In this document: piece after piece, positions 8,225-17,422 of the stretch | Position numbering within the stretch: the first letter of the stretch is position 1 | Layout: each line of letters starts with the position of its first letter | Assembly (NCBI GenBank): GCA_017463865.1 | Contig: JAFTOI010000040.1 | Coordinates: 1-64,000 of the forward strand | Origin: Clostridia bacterium | Lineage (GTDB): Bacteria; Bacillota; Clostridia; Oscillospirales; CAG-272 | DNA length: 64,000 nt | Direction of reading: 5' to 3' | Translations under genes and position numbers: made by a program | Notes under the pieces: generated by a model | The model's database searches: none | Told to the model about the DNA's origin: nothing | Seen by the model: the letters and a program-made list of their open reading frames with translations, nothing else

Positions 8225-8677
8225 TTAATTTTGAAACCAAGCATACAGCTTAGCCCGAACGGCATCTTGCTTTCCAGACCAGATCACGATCTCCCAGCCC
8301 AGTATGACCGCCATCAGCCCCAGATTGACGAGCAGGCTGAGCACAGTGATCCCCAATGCCGCCGTGCGGATGACTTCAGAGCAGATCATCCCAAACAGCA
8401 TATGAACTTCTCCAAGGTCGCCAAAGTCAGGCAGCAGCAAGTATACAGCCAGGTAAGGGATGTAATCGACCCAAAGGAGAATGTGCAGCAATCTTGATTT
8501 TTCGAGGCACATCGCCGCACTGATATGGATCGCAGCAAATATCAGCGTATGGATCACCGCGGCCAAAAACAGGATAACCCTCAACCAGCCAGGATTAAAA
8601 ATCCAAGATGCAGCCGCAAGGCCAGCACACAAAAGTAAGCTAAGCTGATGGGTCAAACACATAACACGTTTTTGCAT
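8225..8677 (-). CDS. Multi-pass membrane protein, paralog 1 of a tandem triplet
   Basis: A 150-residue membrane protein, the shortest of the triplet because it lacks the N-terminal helix pair of the other two. It keeps GLAAASWIFNPGWLRV, the loop AAMCLEKSRLLHI, YLLLPDFGD and LFGMICSEVIRTAA. The start at 8677 is chosen because GGAGG stands 9 nt upstream; in-frame ATGs 10 and 19 codons earlier have no comparable site. A promoter (GTGACA, 17 nt, TATAAT at 8706-8734) precedes it, making it the first gene of the operon. The function is unknown. Confidence 0.68.
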   Translation of the reverse strand: MQKRVMCLTHQLSLLLCAGLAAASWIFNPGWLRVILFLAAVIHTLIFAAIHISAAMCLEKSRLLHILLWVDYIPYLAVYLLLPDFGDLGEVHMLFGMICSEVIRTAALGITVLSLLVNLGLMAVILGWEIVIWSGKQDAVRAKLYAWFQN

Positions 8678-8705
8678 CAGTGCATGCCTCCCTCCCTTTT
8701 TCTTC

Positions 8706-8734
8706 ATTATAACACAACAACACGGGATTGTCAC
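8706..8734 (-). promoter_or_regulatory. Promoter of the membrane-triplet operon
   Basis: Minus-strand GTGACA (8729-8734) and TATAAT (8706-8711) with 17 nt between. The divergent solute-binding-protein promoter begins 30 bp away. Confidence 0.65.
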
Positions 8735-8763
8735 GCATTGTTATTATTTTGGCAATGTTCCTC

Positions 8764-8792
8764 TTGACAATTTCCACCCAATGTGGTATACT
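8764..8792 (+). promoter_or_regulatory. Promoter of the solute-binding protein gene
   Basis: TTGACA (8764-8769), 17 nt, TATACT (8787-8792): near-consensus. The gene's AAGGAG lies 21 nt downstream, giving a very short leader. Confidence 0.8.
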
Positions 8793-8828
8793 TACTGTAC
8801 TATTTTTTTGTTAAGGAGAAATTTTCAA

Positions 8829-10307
8829 ATGAAAAAGACACTCGCCATGCTGCTCGCGCTCCTGATGCTGAGCTCGACAGCTCTCTTCGCCTGCGGTGAC
8901 GCTGACGCCGGTCAGTCAACTGACACCACGGCAGCTCCCACGGTAACGACCGCGGCTGACCCGAATTCCACCGACACCACGGTTCCCGAGGAGACCAAGC
9001 TGGTCGCCAACATTCCCGAAGGCACCAACTTTGGCGGCTACACCTTCAACATCGCCAACGGCTTCCACAACGCCACCAAGTACACCACCAACGCTATCGC
9101 GCCTACCGAGCTCACCGGTGATGTCATCAACGACGCCATGTACAAGCGTACCGTCGCCGTTGAGGACAAGCTGGGCATCGATGTAGTCGACCTTGACATC
9201 TCCCAGTCCAAGATGAAGACCAACCTCCAGGCCGGCGCGGCTGAGTTCGACCTCATGACCGTCGACCTTTCGGGTGTCCGCGGCTTCATCAACTCGGGCT
9301 ACATGCTCGACTTCAACACGCTGCCGGGTATCGATCTGTCCATGCCCTGGTGGGATCAGAACGCGCAGGATAAGCTGTCGGTCGACGGCAAGCTCTTCCA
9401 CACCTTCTCCGACTTCCTCATCACCCAGCTCGACAACGGCCGTGCGCTCTACTTCAACCGTGAGCTGCACAAGGATCTCGGCCTTGAGGACATCTACACG
9501 CTGGTCCGCGAGGGCACCTGGACGCTGGACAAACTCCGCGAAATGGGCCTGCAGGCGGTCTCCGACCTCGACGGTAACCAGACCATGGACGCCAACGACC
9601 GTTACGGCATGATCTGCTGGAACGCGACCTCCTTCTATGAGATCTACCTCACCTCCTCCGACGCTGAGATCATGAAGCAGGGCTCGGACGGCATCCCCTA
9701 TTTCTACTGCTATGATGAAGCCTTCTACGATGTCTGCCAGCGTCTGCTTGACGTCTTCAACACCGACAGCTTTACCATCCTCGATGGTGACCAGTCCATC
9801 AACTACTTCATGGAAGGCCGCGGCCTCTTCTGCTCGTGGACGCTCTATGGCGCGACCCGTATGCGCGAAATGCAGCAGGATTTCGGTATCGTTCCCTTCC
9901 CCAAGTACGATGTGGAGCAGGAGAGCTACTGGCACGTTTCGCCCAACCCGCACGCACTGATGGTCCCCAACCATGTTGACCAGGAGCGCACCGGCATCAT
10001 CCTCGAGGCACTGGCTTACTACTCCAGCAACAGCTATGCCGGCAACAGCTCGGTCACCTACGCTTACTTTGACAACGCCGTCAAGGTTCGCGCGACCCGT
10101 GACGCGGAGTCCTACGAGATGCTCGACATCATCAAGAACACCATCTCCTACATCATCAAGTTCGACGACTCGCCGATGACCACGGCCATCTACGGCTGCT
10201 TCGGCGCTGGTCAGAACCAGTTCGCATCCATGATCGCCCGCACCAAGAAGGTCGCCGACAAGTATCTTGCGACTGCCTTCGCCAACATGGGCGTTACGGT
10301 GGACTAA
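8829..10307 (+). CDS. Extracellular solute-binding lipoprotein, probably for an ABC sugar importer
   Basis: A 492-residue lipoprotein. The signal peptide MKKTLAMLLALLMLSSTA ends in a lipobox with Cys about residue 21 (LFAC), followed by a Thr/Ala/Pro linker that holds the domain off the membrane. The remainder fits the large Clostridia family of periplasmic-binding-type proteins annotated as extracellular solute-binding proteins (GGYTFNIANG, then DVINDAMYKRTVAVEDKLGIDV). No permease or ATPase gene is adjacent, so it is either an orphan or served by a distant or shared importer. Codon use is strongly biased to GC-ending codons, typical of a highly expressed gene, which fits its near-consensus promoter. 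It ends at a shared terminator. Confidence 0.82.
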   Translation: MKKTLAMLLALLMLSSTALFACGDADAGQSTDTTAAPTVTTAADPNSTDTTVPEETKLVANIPEGTNFGGYTFNIANGFHNATKYTTNAIAPTELTGDVINDAMYKRTVAVEDKLGIDVVDLDISQSKMKTNLQAGAAEFDLMTVDLSGVRGFINSGYMLDFNTLPGIDLSMPWWDQNAQDKLSVDGKLFHTFSDFLITQLDNGRALYFNRELHKDLGLEDIYTLVREGTWTLDKLREMGLQAVSDLDGNQTMDANDRYGMICWNATSFYEIYLTSSDAEIMKQGSDGIPYFYCYDEAFYDVCQRLLDVFNTDSFTILDGDQSINYFMEGRGLFCSWTLYGATRMREMQQDFGIVPFPKYDVEQESYWHVSPNPHALMVPNHVDQERTGIILEALAYYSSNSYAGNSSVTYAYFDNAVKVRATRDAESYEMLDIIKNTISYIIKFDDSPMTTAIYGCFGAGQNQFASMIARTKKVADKYLATAFANMGVTVD

Positions 10308-10326
10308 ACAGAACTATACATAAGAA

Positions 10327-10360
10327 AAACCGGAAGGCTTTACGCCTTCCGGTTATTTTT
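10327..10360. terminator. Bidirectional terminator between the solute-binding protein and ogt
   Basis: Arms AACCGGAAGGC and GCCTTCCGGTT with a short TTTAC loop, flanked by A and T tracts. Confidence 0.85.
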
Positions 10361-10363
10361 CGC

Positions 10364-10891
10364 TTACTGCGCGTCTAAGCCGGCCGGATCGCCCTTCTCC
10401 AGCGCGAGCAGGCGGCGCTTTTTTTCGATCCCGCCCGCGTAGCCGGTCAGGCTCCCGTCGGCCCCCACCACTCTGTGGCAGGGAATGATGAGCGAGATGG
10501 CATTATGTCCCACCGCGCCCCCCACCGCCTGCGCGGACATGCTGGCGATCCCCTTCTGTGCCGCGACCCGCGCCGCGATCTCGCCGTAGGTCATGGTCTT
10601 GCCGTAGGGAATGGTCAGCATGATCTCCCACACCGCCCGGCGGAAGTCGGTGGTCTTGAGGCGGAGCGGTGGCGTGAAATCGGGCGCTTTGCCGCTGAAA
10701 TAGGTGTCGAGCCACCGGTCGGTCAGGTCGAAAACGGGGAGCGGCTTTTCCTCGTGCGCCGCATCCAATGTGTCGGCAAAATATTTCTGCCCGTCAAACC
10801 ACAGGCCGGTCAGGGCTTCGCCGTCGCTGGCCAGCGTGATCCCGCCGAGCGGTGAAGCGTAATGATGCGTATATTCGGGGGTGTTTTTCAT
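10364..10891 (-). CDS. ogt: Methylated-DNA-protein cysteine methyltransferase
   Basis: A 175-residue DNA-repair protein that transfers alkyl groups from O6-alkylguanine (and O4-alkylthymine) to its own Cys. The active-site motif LIIPCHRVVGADGSLTGYAGG is intact with Cys in PCHRV, preceded by the DNA-binding helix-turn-helix region IPYGKTMTYGEIAARVA. An N-terminal ribonuclease-like domain (YTHHYASPLGGITLASDG) is present and there is no fused Ada domain. It lies 57 nt downstream of clpB on the same strand and may be read with it; no separate promoter is obvious. Confidence 0.94.
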   Translation of the reverse strand: MKNTPEYTHHYASPLGGITLASDGEALTGLWFDGQKYFADTLDAAHEEKPLPVFDLTDRWLDTYFSGKAPDFTPPLRLKTTDFRRAVWEIMLTIPYGKTMTYGEIAARVAAQKGIASMSAQAVGGAVGHNAISLIIPCHRVVGADGSLTGYAGGIEKKRRLLALEKGDPAGLDAQ

Positions 10892-10948
10892 GATGGATAC
10901 CTCTCGGTGATGATGGGAAGGCGGACCGTTCCGGGGGAAGCGTGGCGT

Positions 10949-13546
10949 TTATCTGGCGACCAGCGTGCCGTTTTCGACGTCGACGGTGATGGTCGTGTCG
11001 GGGGCGAGGTCTTCGCCGATAATCTTGCGGGCCAGCAGGGTCTCGATCTTCGACTGGATGAAGCGCTTCATGGGGCGGGCGCCGTAGATCGGGTCGTAGG
11101 CGGTGTCGATGATGAAGTCGCGGGCGGCGTCGGTCAGCACCAGCTTCAGCTGCTTTGCCTCAAGGCGGCGGCCAAGGTCAGCGATCTGCAGGTCGACGAT
11201 ACCGCGGACGGTCTCCTTCGAGAGCGGGCGATAGAAGACGGTTTCGTCCAGGCGGTTGAGGAACTCGGGGCGGAAGGAGCGCTTGAGCAGCTCGCTGACA
11301 CCCTTCCGCGCTTCGTCCGAGATCTCGCCGTTGTCGTTGATGCCGTCGAGGATGATGTCTGAGCCGAGGTTGGAGGTGAGGATCAGAATGGTGTTCTTGA
11401 AGTCCACCGTCCGGCCCTGGCTGTCGGTGATGCGGCCGTCGTCGAGCACCTGCAGGAGGACATTGAAAACGTCGGGGTGCGCCTTCTCGATCTCATCGAA
11501 GAGGACGACGGCGTAGGGCTTGCGGCGGACGGCCTCGGTCAGCTGGCCGCCCTCATCGTAGCCGACGTAGCCGGGAGGTGCGCCGATGAGGCGGGAGACC
11601 GAATATTTCTCCATATACTCGCTCATGTCGATGCGCACCATGCTGTGCTCGTCGTCGAAGAGGGCCTGCGCCAGCGCCTTGGCCAGCTCGGTCTTGCCGA
11701 CACCGGTGGGGCCGAGGAAGAGGAAGGAACCGATCGGGCGGCGAGGATCCTGGATCCCCGCGCGGGAGCGCAGGATGGCATCGCTGACCCGCTCGACGGC
11801 TTCATCCTGGCCGATGACCCGTTCGCGCAGCTTGTCATCGAGGTGGAGCAGCTTTTCGCGCTCGCCCTCCATCAGCTTGGCCACCGGGATGCCCGTCCAG
11901 CGGGCGACGACCTGGGCGATCTCCTCCTCGGTGACCTTGTCGCGGAGCAGGGTGTTGGTCGACTCGGCAGCCTCAGCCTTGGCCTCCTCCTCGGCCAGCT
12001 CACGCTGAAGCTGGGGCAGGCGACCGTACTTCAGCTCGGCCGCGCGGGTGAGGTCGTAGCTGTTCTGCGCCTGCTCGATCTGGGCGTTCACCTGCTCGAT
12101 CTCCTCGCGAATCTTCTGCACCTTGCCGATCGAGGCCTTTTCGTTGTCCCACTTGGCTTTCATGCCCGAGAAGCGTTCGCGCAGGTTAGCCAGCTCCTCC
12201 TCGATCTGGCGCAGATGCTCGGCCGACAGCTTGTCGGTCTCCTTTTTGAGCGCAGCCTGCTCGATTTCCAGCTGCATGATCTTGTGCGACAGCTCATCCA
12301 TTTCGGTGGGCATCGACTCCATCTCGGTCTTGATCATGGCGCAGGCCTCGTCGACGAGGTCGATGGCCTTGTCGGGCAGGAAACGGTCGGAGATATAGCG
12401 GTCGGACAGAGTGGCGGCGGCGATCAGCGCACCGTCGTGGATCTTGACGCCGTGGTAGACCTCGTAGCGCTCCTTCAGGCCGCGCAGGATGGAGATGGAA
12501 TCTTCCACCGACGGCTCGTCGACCAGTACCGGCTGGAAACGACGCTCAAGGGCGGCGTCCTTTTCGATATATTTGCGGTATTCGTTCAGCGTCGTCGCGC
12601 CGATGCAGTGCAGCTCGCCGCGCGCCAGCATCGGCTTGAGCAGGTTGCCGGCGTCCATCGCGCCGTCGGTCTTGCCGGCGCCCACGATGGTGTGCAGCTC
12701 GTCAATAAAGAGGATGATCTTGCCCTCGCTCTGCTTGACCTCATTCAGCACGGCTTTGAGCCGCTCCTCGAACACGCCGCGGTACTTCGCGCCGGCCACC
12801 AGCGCGCCCATATCCAGCGAGAAGATCGAGCGGTCGCGCAGATTCTCGGGCACGTCGCCGCGGACGATACGCTGGGCCAGCCCCTCGGCGATGGCCGTCT
12901 TGCCGACACCCGGTTCGCCGATCAGGCAGGGGTTGTTCTTCGATTTGCGGGAAAGGATGCGGATGACGTTGCGGATCTCATCGTCACGGCCGATGACGGG
13001 GTCGAGCTTCTGGGCGCGGGCCAGCTCGACGAGGTCCTGACCATATTTTTCGAGGACATCGTAGGTCGACTCGGGGTTATCGGACGTGACCTTGCGGCCG
13101 CCGCGCGCCGACTTGACCGCGTCGAGAAAGGCCTTCTTGTCGACCTTGCCCTCGGTGAAGATGGATTTGAGTGCCGCCGACGGCTTGTTCATCAGCCCAA
13201 GCAGCAGGTGCTCGACCGAGACGTACTCGTCCCCCATTTTGCCGGCCTGCGCCTCGGCGTCGTTCAGCGCTGCCTCGAGGTCGCGGGAGATATAGATCTT
13301 CTCAGGGTCATAGCCCGAGCCGCCCGACTGAGGCAGGCGGGTGATGGCGTCGCGGGTCTTGGCGGTCAGCGCGGCGGCATCGGCGCCGGACTTGGCCAGC
13401 AGCTCGCCGCACAGCCCCTCGCTCTGCTCGAGCAGGGCGAGCAGCAGATGCTCTTCTTCGATCTGCGGGTTATGGTTGGTTTGGGACATGCTCTGGGCGG
13501 TCTGCACCGCCTCAAGGCTCTTTTGGGTGAATTTTTGCAGGTTCAT
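10949..13546 (-). CDS. clpB: ATP-dependent disaggregase ClpB
   Basis: An 865-residue Hsp100 chaperone that extracts polypeptides from aggregates in cooperation with DnaK. Order of parts: N-terminal double Clp_N repeat (to ~145), AAA1 with Walker [15 protein letters not shown] and Walker [15 protein letters not shown], the long coiled-coil M domain (~410-530, the ClpB hallmark), and AAA2 with [28 protein letters not shown] and the sensor/Arg finger region [10 protein letters not shown]. The pore loop [12 protein letters not shown] is intact and no ClpP-binding loop is seen. The length is normal. The start has AGGAGG upstream. It follows a ribbon-helix-helix gene by 32 nt in the same direction. 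No CIRCE operator is visible in the shared upstream region. Confidence 0.97.
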   Translation of the reverse strand: MNLQKFTQKSLEAVQTAQSMSQTNHNPQIEEEHLLLALLEQSEGLCGELLAKSGADAAALTAKTRDAITRLPQSGGSGYDPEKIYISRDLEAALNDAEAQAGKMGDEYVSVEHLLLGLMNKPSAALKSIFTEGKVDKKAFLDAVKSARGGRKVTSDNPESTYDVLEKYGQDLVELARAQKLDPVIGRDDEIRNVIRILSRKSKNNPCLIGEPGVGKTAIAEGLAQRIVRGDVPENLRDRSIFSLDMGALVAGAKYRGVFEERLKAVLNEVKQSEGKIILFIDELHTIVGAGKTDGAMDAGNLLKPMLARGELHCIGATTLNEYRKYIEKDAALERRFQPVLVDEPSVEDSISILRGLKERYEVYHGVKIHDGALIAAATLSDRYISDRFLPDKAIDLVDEACAMIKTEMESMPTEMDELSHKIMQLEIEQAALKKETDKLSAEHLRQIEEELANLRERFSGMKAKWDNEKASIGKVQKIREEIEQVNAQIEQAQNSYDLTRAAELKYGRLPQLQRELAEEEAKAEAAESTNTLLRDKVTEEEIAQVVARWTGIPVAKLMEGEREKLLHLDDKLRERVIGQDEAVERVSDAILRSRAGIQDPRRPIGSFLFLGPTGVGKTELAKALAQALFDDEHSMVRIDMSEYMEKYSVSRLIGAPPGYVGYDEGGQLTEAVRRKPYAVVLFDEIEKAHPDVFNVLLQVLDDGRITDSQGRTVDFKNTILILTSNLGSDIILDGINDNGEISDEARKGVSELLKRSFRPEFLNRLDETVFYRPLSKETVRGIVDLQIADLGRRLEAKQLKLVLTDAARDFIIDTAYDPIYGARPMKRFIQSKIETLLARKIIGEDLAPDTTITVDVENGTLVAR

Positions 13547-13578
13547 AAAGCCTACCTCCTGTTTTATTTTTTGTCAAT

Positions 13579-14256
13579 TTATAGGATCATCGTCGATTGA
13601 TTGAGATATTCGCGGTAAATGCGCTCGACCTCGGCAACGGCCTGATTGGGGTTGTTCAAATTGTAGAAATACGCCTTCAGCGCGGCATCGAAGGTGCGGA
13701 TATACGCCGCGATCAGCTCGCCGAGGGTCTCGCTGCCCGGCTCGACGGGCTGTCCTCCCTGCGTGAGGGTGTGCAGCTGGAGCCGGCGGACATATTTTCC
13801 CCCGTCCTCGACGCGGCAATGCACGGGGCCGCCGAAAATGCTCTCCTCGACCCGATTCCACAGCTTGTAGAACTGCATCAGATAGAGCAGCAGCGTGCTG
13901 TTCTGCGTGCGCAGGGCGACGCGCAGCTCGCCGATTGCCCCCTCGCCGGTGACGGCGCGGTAGAGCTCGACGCTGTAGCGGACGGTGGGGTTATATTTGT
14001 AGTCGAGGGCCGAGCGCAGGGACAGCATGCTGTCCGACGTGCCGAGCTGGACGTGGAAGCTGTCCCGGCCGTCGAGCAGGGCTTCGAGGCGGCGGAAGGT
14101 GTCCTGCATCCGCTTCTCGGGGGTGGTATAGGAGACGTACTCAGCTAAGATTTGGTTGATCATGTTCGAGCGGTTGGTGCCCTTGTGGTAAGCCAGGCGG
14201 TCGATTTCGGCCACGACATCCTCGCTGAGCACGAGGGAATATACGGTTTTCTTCAT
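13579..14256 (-). CDS. Ribbon-helix-helix protein preceding clpB
   Basis: A 225-residue protein. The N-terminal ~50 residues look like a CopG/Arc-type ribbon-helix-helix (KKTVYSLVLSEDVVAEIDRLAYHKGTNRSNMINQILAEYV, described by its beta strand, first helix and the NRSNMINQ turn). The remaining ~170 residues are helical, unfamiliar, and end near EVERIYREYLNQSTMIL. Start 14256 is taken because AGGAG lies 10 nt upstream; an upstream in-frame codon has no such site. Its position 32 nt before clpB and its own promoter suggest one transcript, and possibly that this protein autoregulates the operon. That role is inference only. Confidence 0.7.
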   Translation of the reverse strand: MKKTVYSLVLSEDVVAEIDRLAYHKGTNRSNMINQILAEYVSYTTPEKRMQDTFRRLEALLDGRDSFHVQLGTSDSMLSLRSALDYKYNPTVRYSVELYRAVTGEGAIGELRVALRTQNSTLLLYLMQFYKLWNRVEESIFGGPVHCRVEDGGKYVRRLQLHTLTQGGQPVEPGSETLGELIAAYIRTFDAALKAYFYNLNNPNQAVAEVERIYREYLNQSTMIL

Positions 14257-14288
14257 GGCGGGCGAACTCCTTTCGCTTTGATGATATA

Positions 14289-14317
14289 ATTTTAGCACGC
14301 ATTATGAAAAATGTCAA
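14289..14317 (-). promoter_or_regulatory. Promoter of the RHH-clpB operon
   Basis: Minus-strand TTGACA (14312-14317), 17 nt, TAAAAT (14289-14294). The spacing is canonical for the vegetative sigma factor; no sigma-32-like or CIRCE pattern is seen. Confidence 0.7.
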
Positions 14318-14443
14318 GCGTTTTATATAAATTTAATTGCAAATTATTTTTGACCATTTGGGTAAAGCGTGGCGAAAGATGCACAGATTCTTTACATTTT
14401 GTGTGAAATCAAATGAAACATTTGACAGCCAAACGATTCGCCG

Positions 14444-14516
14444 TGTCATCCTGAGCGAAGCGAAGGATCTTTTCCTTCGTCAAAGATTCTTCGTCGCGCC
14501 GCTCCTCAGAATGACA
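14444..14516. repeat. Dispersed palindromic repeat (TGTCATCCTGAG ... CTCAGAATGACA type)
   Basis: A 73-bp element bounded by near-perfect inverted ends, with the internal sub-palindromes GAGCGAAGCGAAGGATC and AGATTCTTCG. From memory this pattern recurs as an intergenic repeat in many unrelated bacterial genomes. It lies in the gap between the RHH-clpB and permease promoters and encodes no protein. Confidence 0.75.
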
Positions 14517-14626
14517 GGGGTGTTTCGTTTGTGCGCAATAATTTGCGTATATTTTCAGCATAATTGTTACAAAAGCAATGGGACACCTGTCCGACAAAAA
14601 TTCGTATGGATTTACCTAAAACCATC

Positions 14627-14655
14627 TTGCAAATCGACAAAAATCATGATATAAT
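14627..14655 (+). promoter_or_regulatory. Promoter of the NCS2 permease gene
   Basis: TTGCAA (14627-14632), 17 nt, TATAAT (14650-14655). A GC-rich leader of about 65 nt follows (GGCGGCCGGCATCCGCC, then GCGGCGGC). It can fold into a small hairpin but does not match a purine riboswitch core that I can recognise. Confidence 0.7.
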
Positions 14656-14730
14656 GATGCAGAATATGGCGGCCGGCATCCGCCGCGGCGGCTGCCCTCT
14701 GAAAATTCAACGGCGGAGAAAGAGGTTTTT

Positions 14731-16062
14731 ATGAAACTGGTTTACGACATCCACGACAAGCCGAAGTTCGGTGCCAACCTGATCTTCGCGCTGCAGCAGC
14801 TGCTTGCCATCATCGCGGCGACGCTGCTTGTCCCCATGCTCGTCAACGGCGGACAGTCCACCATCGTGATGGATCCCTCGGCTGCGCTCTTCGGCGCGGG
14901 CGCGGGCACGCTTGTCTATCTCCTCATTACCCGCCGCAGAAGCCCCGTCTTCCTCGGTTCTTCCTTCGCTTTCATTTCTCCCCTGATCGGCGCCGCCGCC
15001 TTTGGTTTCCTCGGCATCATCGTCGGTGCTGTCTTTGCCGGCCTGGTCTATGTTGCTATCTCGGTGATCATCCATTTTGTGGGCACGGGATGGGTCGACA
15101 AACTCCTGCCACCCGTCATCATCGGCCCGACCGTTGCGCTGATTGGTCTCTCGCTCTCCGGCTCGGCCATCAACAACCTCAACAACACCGCAGTCAGTGC
15201 CGAGAACTACAACCTCATCGCCATTCTCTGCGGCATCGTGACCTTCCTCGTTACCGTCATCGCTTCGGTCAAGGGCAGCCGCACCATGAAGCTGATCCCC
15301 TTCATCATCGGCATCCTCGCCGGGTATGCCCTCGCCTCGGTCTTCACCGTCATCGGCACCGTGGCCGGCATCGACTACCTCAAGATCGTCGACTACTCGG
15401 CCTTCTCCACCCTGACCCTGACCAACATCATCCGTCTCCCCGAGCTGACCTTCATCCAGGCCATCAAGGAAGGCGGCGCGTTCTTCGACGGCGCCTCCAG
15501 CATCGCTTCGCTCGCGCTGCTCTTCGTCCCGGTCGCCTTCGTCGTGCTGGCCGAGCATATTGCTGACCACAAGAATCTGAGTACCATCATCGACCGTGAC
15601 CTCATCAAGGATCCGGGTCTGGGCAAGACCGTCATGGGCGATGGTGTCGGCTCGATCGTCGGCGCCATCTTCGGCGGCTGCCCGAACACCACCTACGGTG
15701 AGTGCGTCGGCTGCGTGGCCATCACCGGCAATGCGTCGATCTACACCATCACCACCACCGCGATCATGGCCATTGTGGTGTCCTTCTTCAATCCTTTCGT
15801 GCAGTTTGTCAACACCATTCCCTCCTGCGTCATCGGCGGTATCTGCATCGCGCTGTACGGCTTCATCGCCGTGTCGGGCCTGAAGATGATCCAGGCAGTC
15901 GATTTGGGCGACAACCGCAATCTGTTCGTAGTCGCAGCTGTGCTTGTTCCCGGTATCGGCGGGCTGTCGCTTAACTTCGGTGCGGTCTCGATTACCTCGA
16001 TCGCAACTGCGCTTATTCTGGGCATTCTGACCAACGCGATCCTGGGCAAGGAAAAGAAATAA
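14731..16062 (+). CDS. NCS2-family uracil/xanthine permease
   Basis: A 443-residue integral membrane nucleobase transporter with about 14 hydrophobic spans. Family landmarks are FALQQLLAIIAATLLVPML at the start, the TM3/TM10 region FLGSSFAFISPL, the conserved VLAEHIADHKNLS (the transport-site Glu region in TM8) and GGCPNTTYGECVG (TM10 substrate-site region), and SVTSIA near the end. The pattern AEHIADHKN is closer to uracil permeases (UraA/PyrP) than to xanthine permeases, but I would not fix the substrate. The ribosome binding site is AAAGAGG. Its downstream flank is interrupted by an IS element 29 nt after the stop, so its native terminator may have been lost. Confidence 0.9.
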   Translation: MKLVYDIHDKPKFGANLIFALQQLLAIIAATLLVPMLVNGGQSTIVMDPSAALFGAGAGTLVYLLITRRRSPVFLGSSFAFISPLIGAAAFGFLGIIVGAVFAGLVYVAISVIIHFVGTGWVDKLLPPVIIGPTVALIGLSLSGSAINNLNNTAVSAENYNLIAILCGIVTFLVTVIASVKGSRTMKLIPFIIGILAGYALASVFTVIGTVAGIDYLKIVDYSAFSTLTLTNIIRLPELTFIQAIKEGGAFFDGASSIASLALLFVPVAFVVLAEHIADHKNLSTIIDRDLIKDPGLGKTVMGDGVGSIVGAIFGGCPNTTYGECVGCVAITGNASIYTITTTAIMAIVVSFFNPFVQFVNTIPSCVIGGICIALYGFIAVSGLKMIQAVDLGDNRNLFVVAAVLVPGIGGLSLNFGAVSITSIATALILGILTNAILGKEKK

Positions 16063-16153
16063 TTGTACAGAAAAAGTGCCTCGACAATATGTGTCCTGCC
16101 CCAAAATGTACGGACAGCACAAAAAAGAGTCCTAAGGTAGCAAATATTAAATT

Positions 16154-17008
16154 TTAAGCAGCAAACTGGCTTCGTTTTTCAAGCGGAGTCAGTTTTGTTT
16201 TTGTCTGGATTCTCTCGTGGTTGTAGAAACGGATATACTCCCCAATGAGGAGGCGAGCTTCCTCAAAAGTTTTCAACTTCACACGATGTATGCATTCGGT
16301 TTTGAGAATCGAGAAAAAATTTTTCGCCATTGCATTGTCATAAGGGTTTCCCTTACTTGACATGGACGGTGTAATGTGGTATGCTTGTGTCAGCTTGAAA
16401 TATGCTTGTGACGTGTATTGAAAGCCTTGGTCACTGTGGAGCTGCAACTCTGCATTGACTTTCTCTTTCTTCTTGGCGGCTCTGATCGTGTCCAGTACAA
16501 GATTCACAGTCTGCTGTGTTCCGGTTTTGTAAGCAACAATGTTGTTATCATACAAATCACGAATGATTGAAAGATACAATACTCCTTGCTTTGTATGGAT
16601 ATATGAAATATCGGTCGCCCATTTCTGGTTCAGTCTGTCCGCATGAAAATCCTGTTTCCAGAGATTCTTGTACCGATGCAGATGCTGATCGTATCTGTAA
16701 AACCTTCTCCGCCGGATTACAGACAGCAAATTGTACTTCTGCATGATTCTCAGCACAGTTTTAGGATCCTTATGGATACCGTTCCGCTCCAGCCAGATAT
16801 GTACCCGACGATATCCGTAGGTCTTGCCATACTTGTCCTGACATTCCTGTATTTTCTCAGCAAGCGCAAGGTCTCCCACAGGAATATCCATTCTTTTGAC
16901 ATAATCGTAGTAGCCGCTTCTGGATACCTTAAAGAATCGGCACATTTCGCTAATACTGTATTTATCCTTATGACGATAGATTACCATGTATTTTACCCGT
17001 ACTCTCAC
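16154..17008 (-). CDS. IS3-family transposase OrfB (DDE integrase domain)
   Basis: A 284-residue transposase. An HTH_21-like N-terminus (EMCRFFKVSRSGYYDYVK, then YGYRRVHIWLERNGI) is followed by the rve integrase core: first Asp in QKWATDISYIHTKQG, second Asp in LQLHSDQGFQYTS, and the Glu region NPYDNAMAKNFFSILKTECI, where the usual catalytic E in AxxExFxxxLKxE appears as KNFFS. The first expected Glu is therefore replaced, and only the later Glu of KTE remains. Translation probably starts at the GTG that overlaps the OrfA stop by 4 nt (GTGA). Confidence 0.88.
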   Translation of the reverse strand: MRVRVKYMVIYRHKDKYSISEMCRFFKVSRSGYYDYVKRMDIPVGDLALAEKIQECQDKYGKTYGYRRVHIWLERNGIHKDPKTVLRIMQKYNLLSVIRRRRFYRYDQHLHRYKNLWKQDFHADRLNQKWATDISYIHTKQGVLYLSIIRDLYDNNIVAYKTGTQQTVNLVLDTIRAAKKKEKVNAELQLHSDQGFQYTSQAYFKLTQAYHITPSMSSKGNPYDNAMAKNFFSILKTECIHRVKLKTFEEARLLIGEYIRFYNHERIQTKTKLTPLEKRSQFAA

Positions 17009-17340
17009 TTCCTTCCTGTGAGCGAGAGAAAATTCCGCATCAATTCGTTTTCCATTTCCAGCTGCTTTATCCGAGCTTCTTTACGAGCCAACTTATAGCG
17101 TAGATCGGCCAGTTTATCTCCTGTCGTTACAACACTATCTTTGGCGGGTCTGCCTTTCTTCCGGATGACTATCCCGGCCGCTATCTTATCTTGACGGCGA
17201 TTATATCTGTTGATAAAATTGTCGTATTGTTTTTTACTGAATCCAAATTTTTCTCTAATTTCTCGTCCTGTTTTTCCTTGCGACCTTAGTTCCATTATTT
17301 CTTTTTCATATTCTTGTATATGGCGATATTCTCTTGGCAT
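17005..17340 (-). CDS. IS3-family transposase OrfA (helix-turn-helix)
   Basis: A 111-residue helix-turn-helix protein that recognises the IS ends. Residues 1-50 form the HTH (MELRSQGKTGREIREKFGFS, then KKQYDNFINRY) and the C-terminal part is a leucine-zipper-like coiled coil (ADLRYKLARKEARIKQLEME). It overlaps OrfB by 4 nt. I see no obvious A6G slippery heptamer at the junction, so coupling by stop-start overlap is more likely than a -1 frameshift. Confidence 0.85.
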   Translation of the reverse strand: MPREYRHIQEYEKEIMELRSQGKTGREIREKFGFSKKQYDNFINRYNRRQDKIAAGIVIRKKGRPAKDSVVTTGDKLADLRYKLARKEARIKQLEMENELMRNFLSLTGRK

Positions 17341-17422
17341 AGCAAAACCTCCTATGGTAGTTCTTTTATTCTATCATAGGAGGCTCTTTTTTGTCATTGT
17401 CCGTTTTTACTGGACCTGTTCA

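Larger units (their letters stand above)
16092..17422 (-). mobile_element. IS3-family insertion sequence (IS150-like)
   Basis: A 1331-bp element. The outer 25 bp at both ends start with TG and are imperfect inverted repeats that share a common inner block (CGGACA, then CAAAAAAGAG, then a CCTA.GGTAG-like segment). It contains orfA and orfB on the minus strand. No short target duplication is visible: ATG precedes the left end and GTT follows the right end. The left flank is native (permease downstream) and the right flank is a headless mobC, so the insertion was followed by a deletion or the IS formed the edge of the mobile block. Confidence 0.85.

Noticed and set aside
14656..14730. Purine or guanidine riboswitch ahead of the NCS2 permease
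   Set aside because: The ~65-nt leader is too short for a purine riboswitch and shows none of its conserved loop bases; no ACGR loops of mini-ykkC are present.
17005..17008. Programmed -1 frameshift between OrfA and OrfB of the IS element
   Set aside because: There is no slippery heptamer such as A6G at the overlap; a GTGA stop-start overlap accounts for expression.
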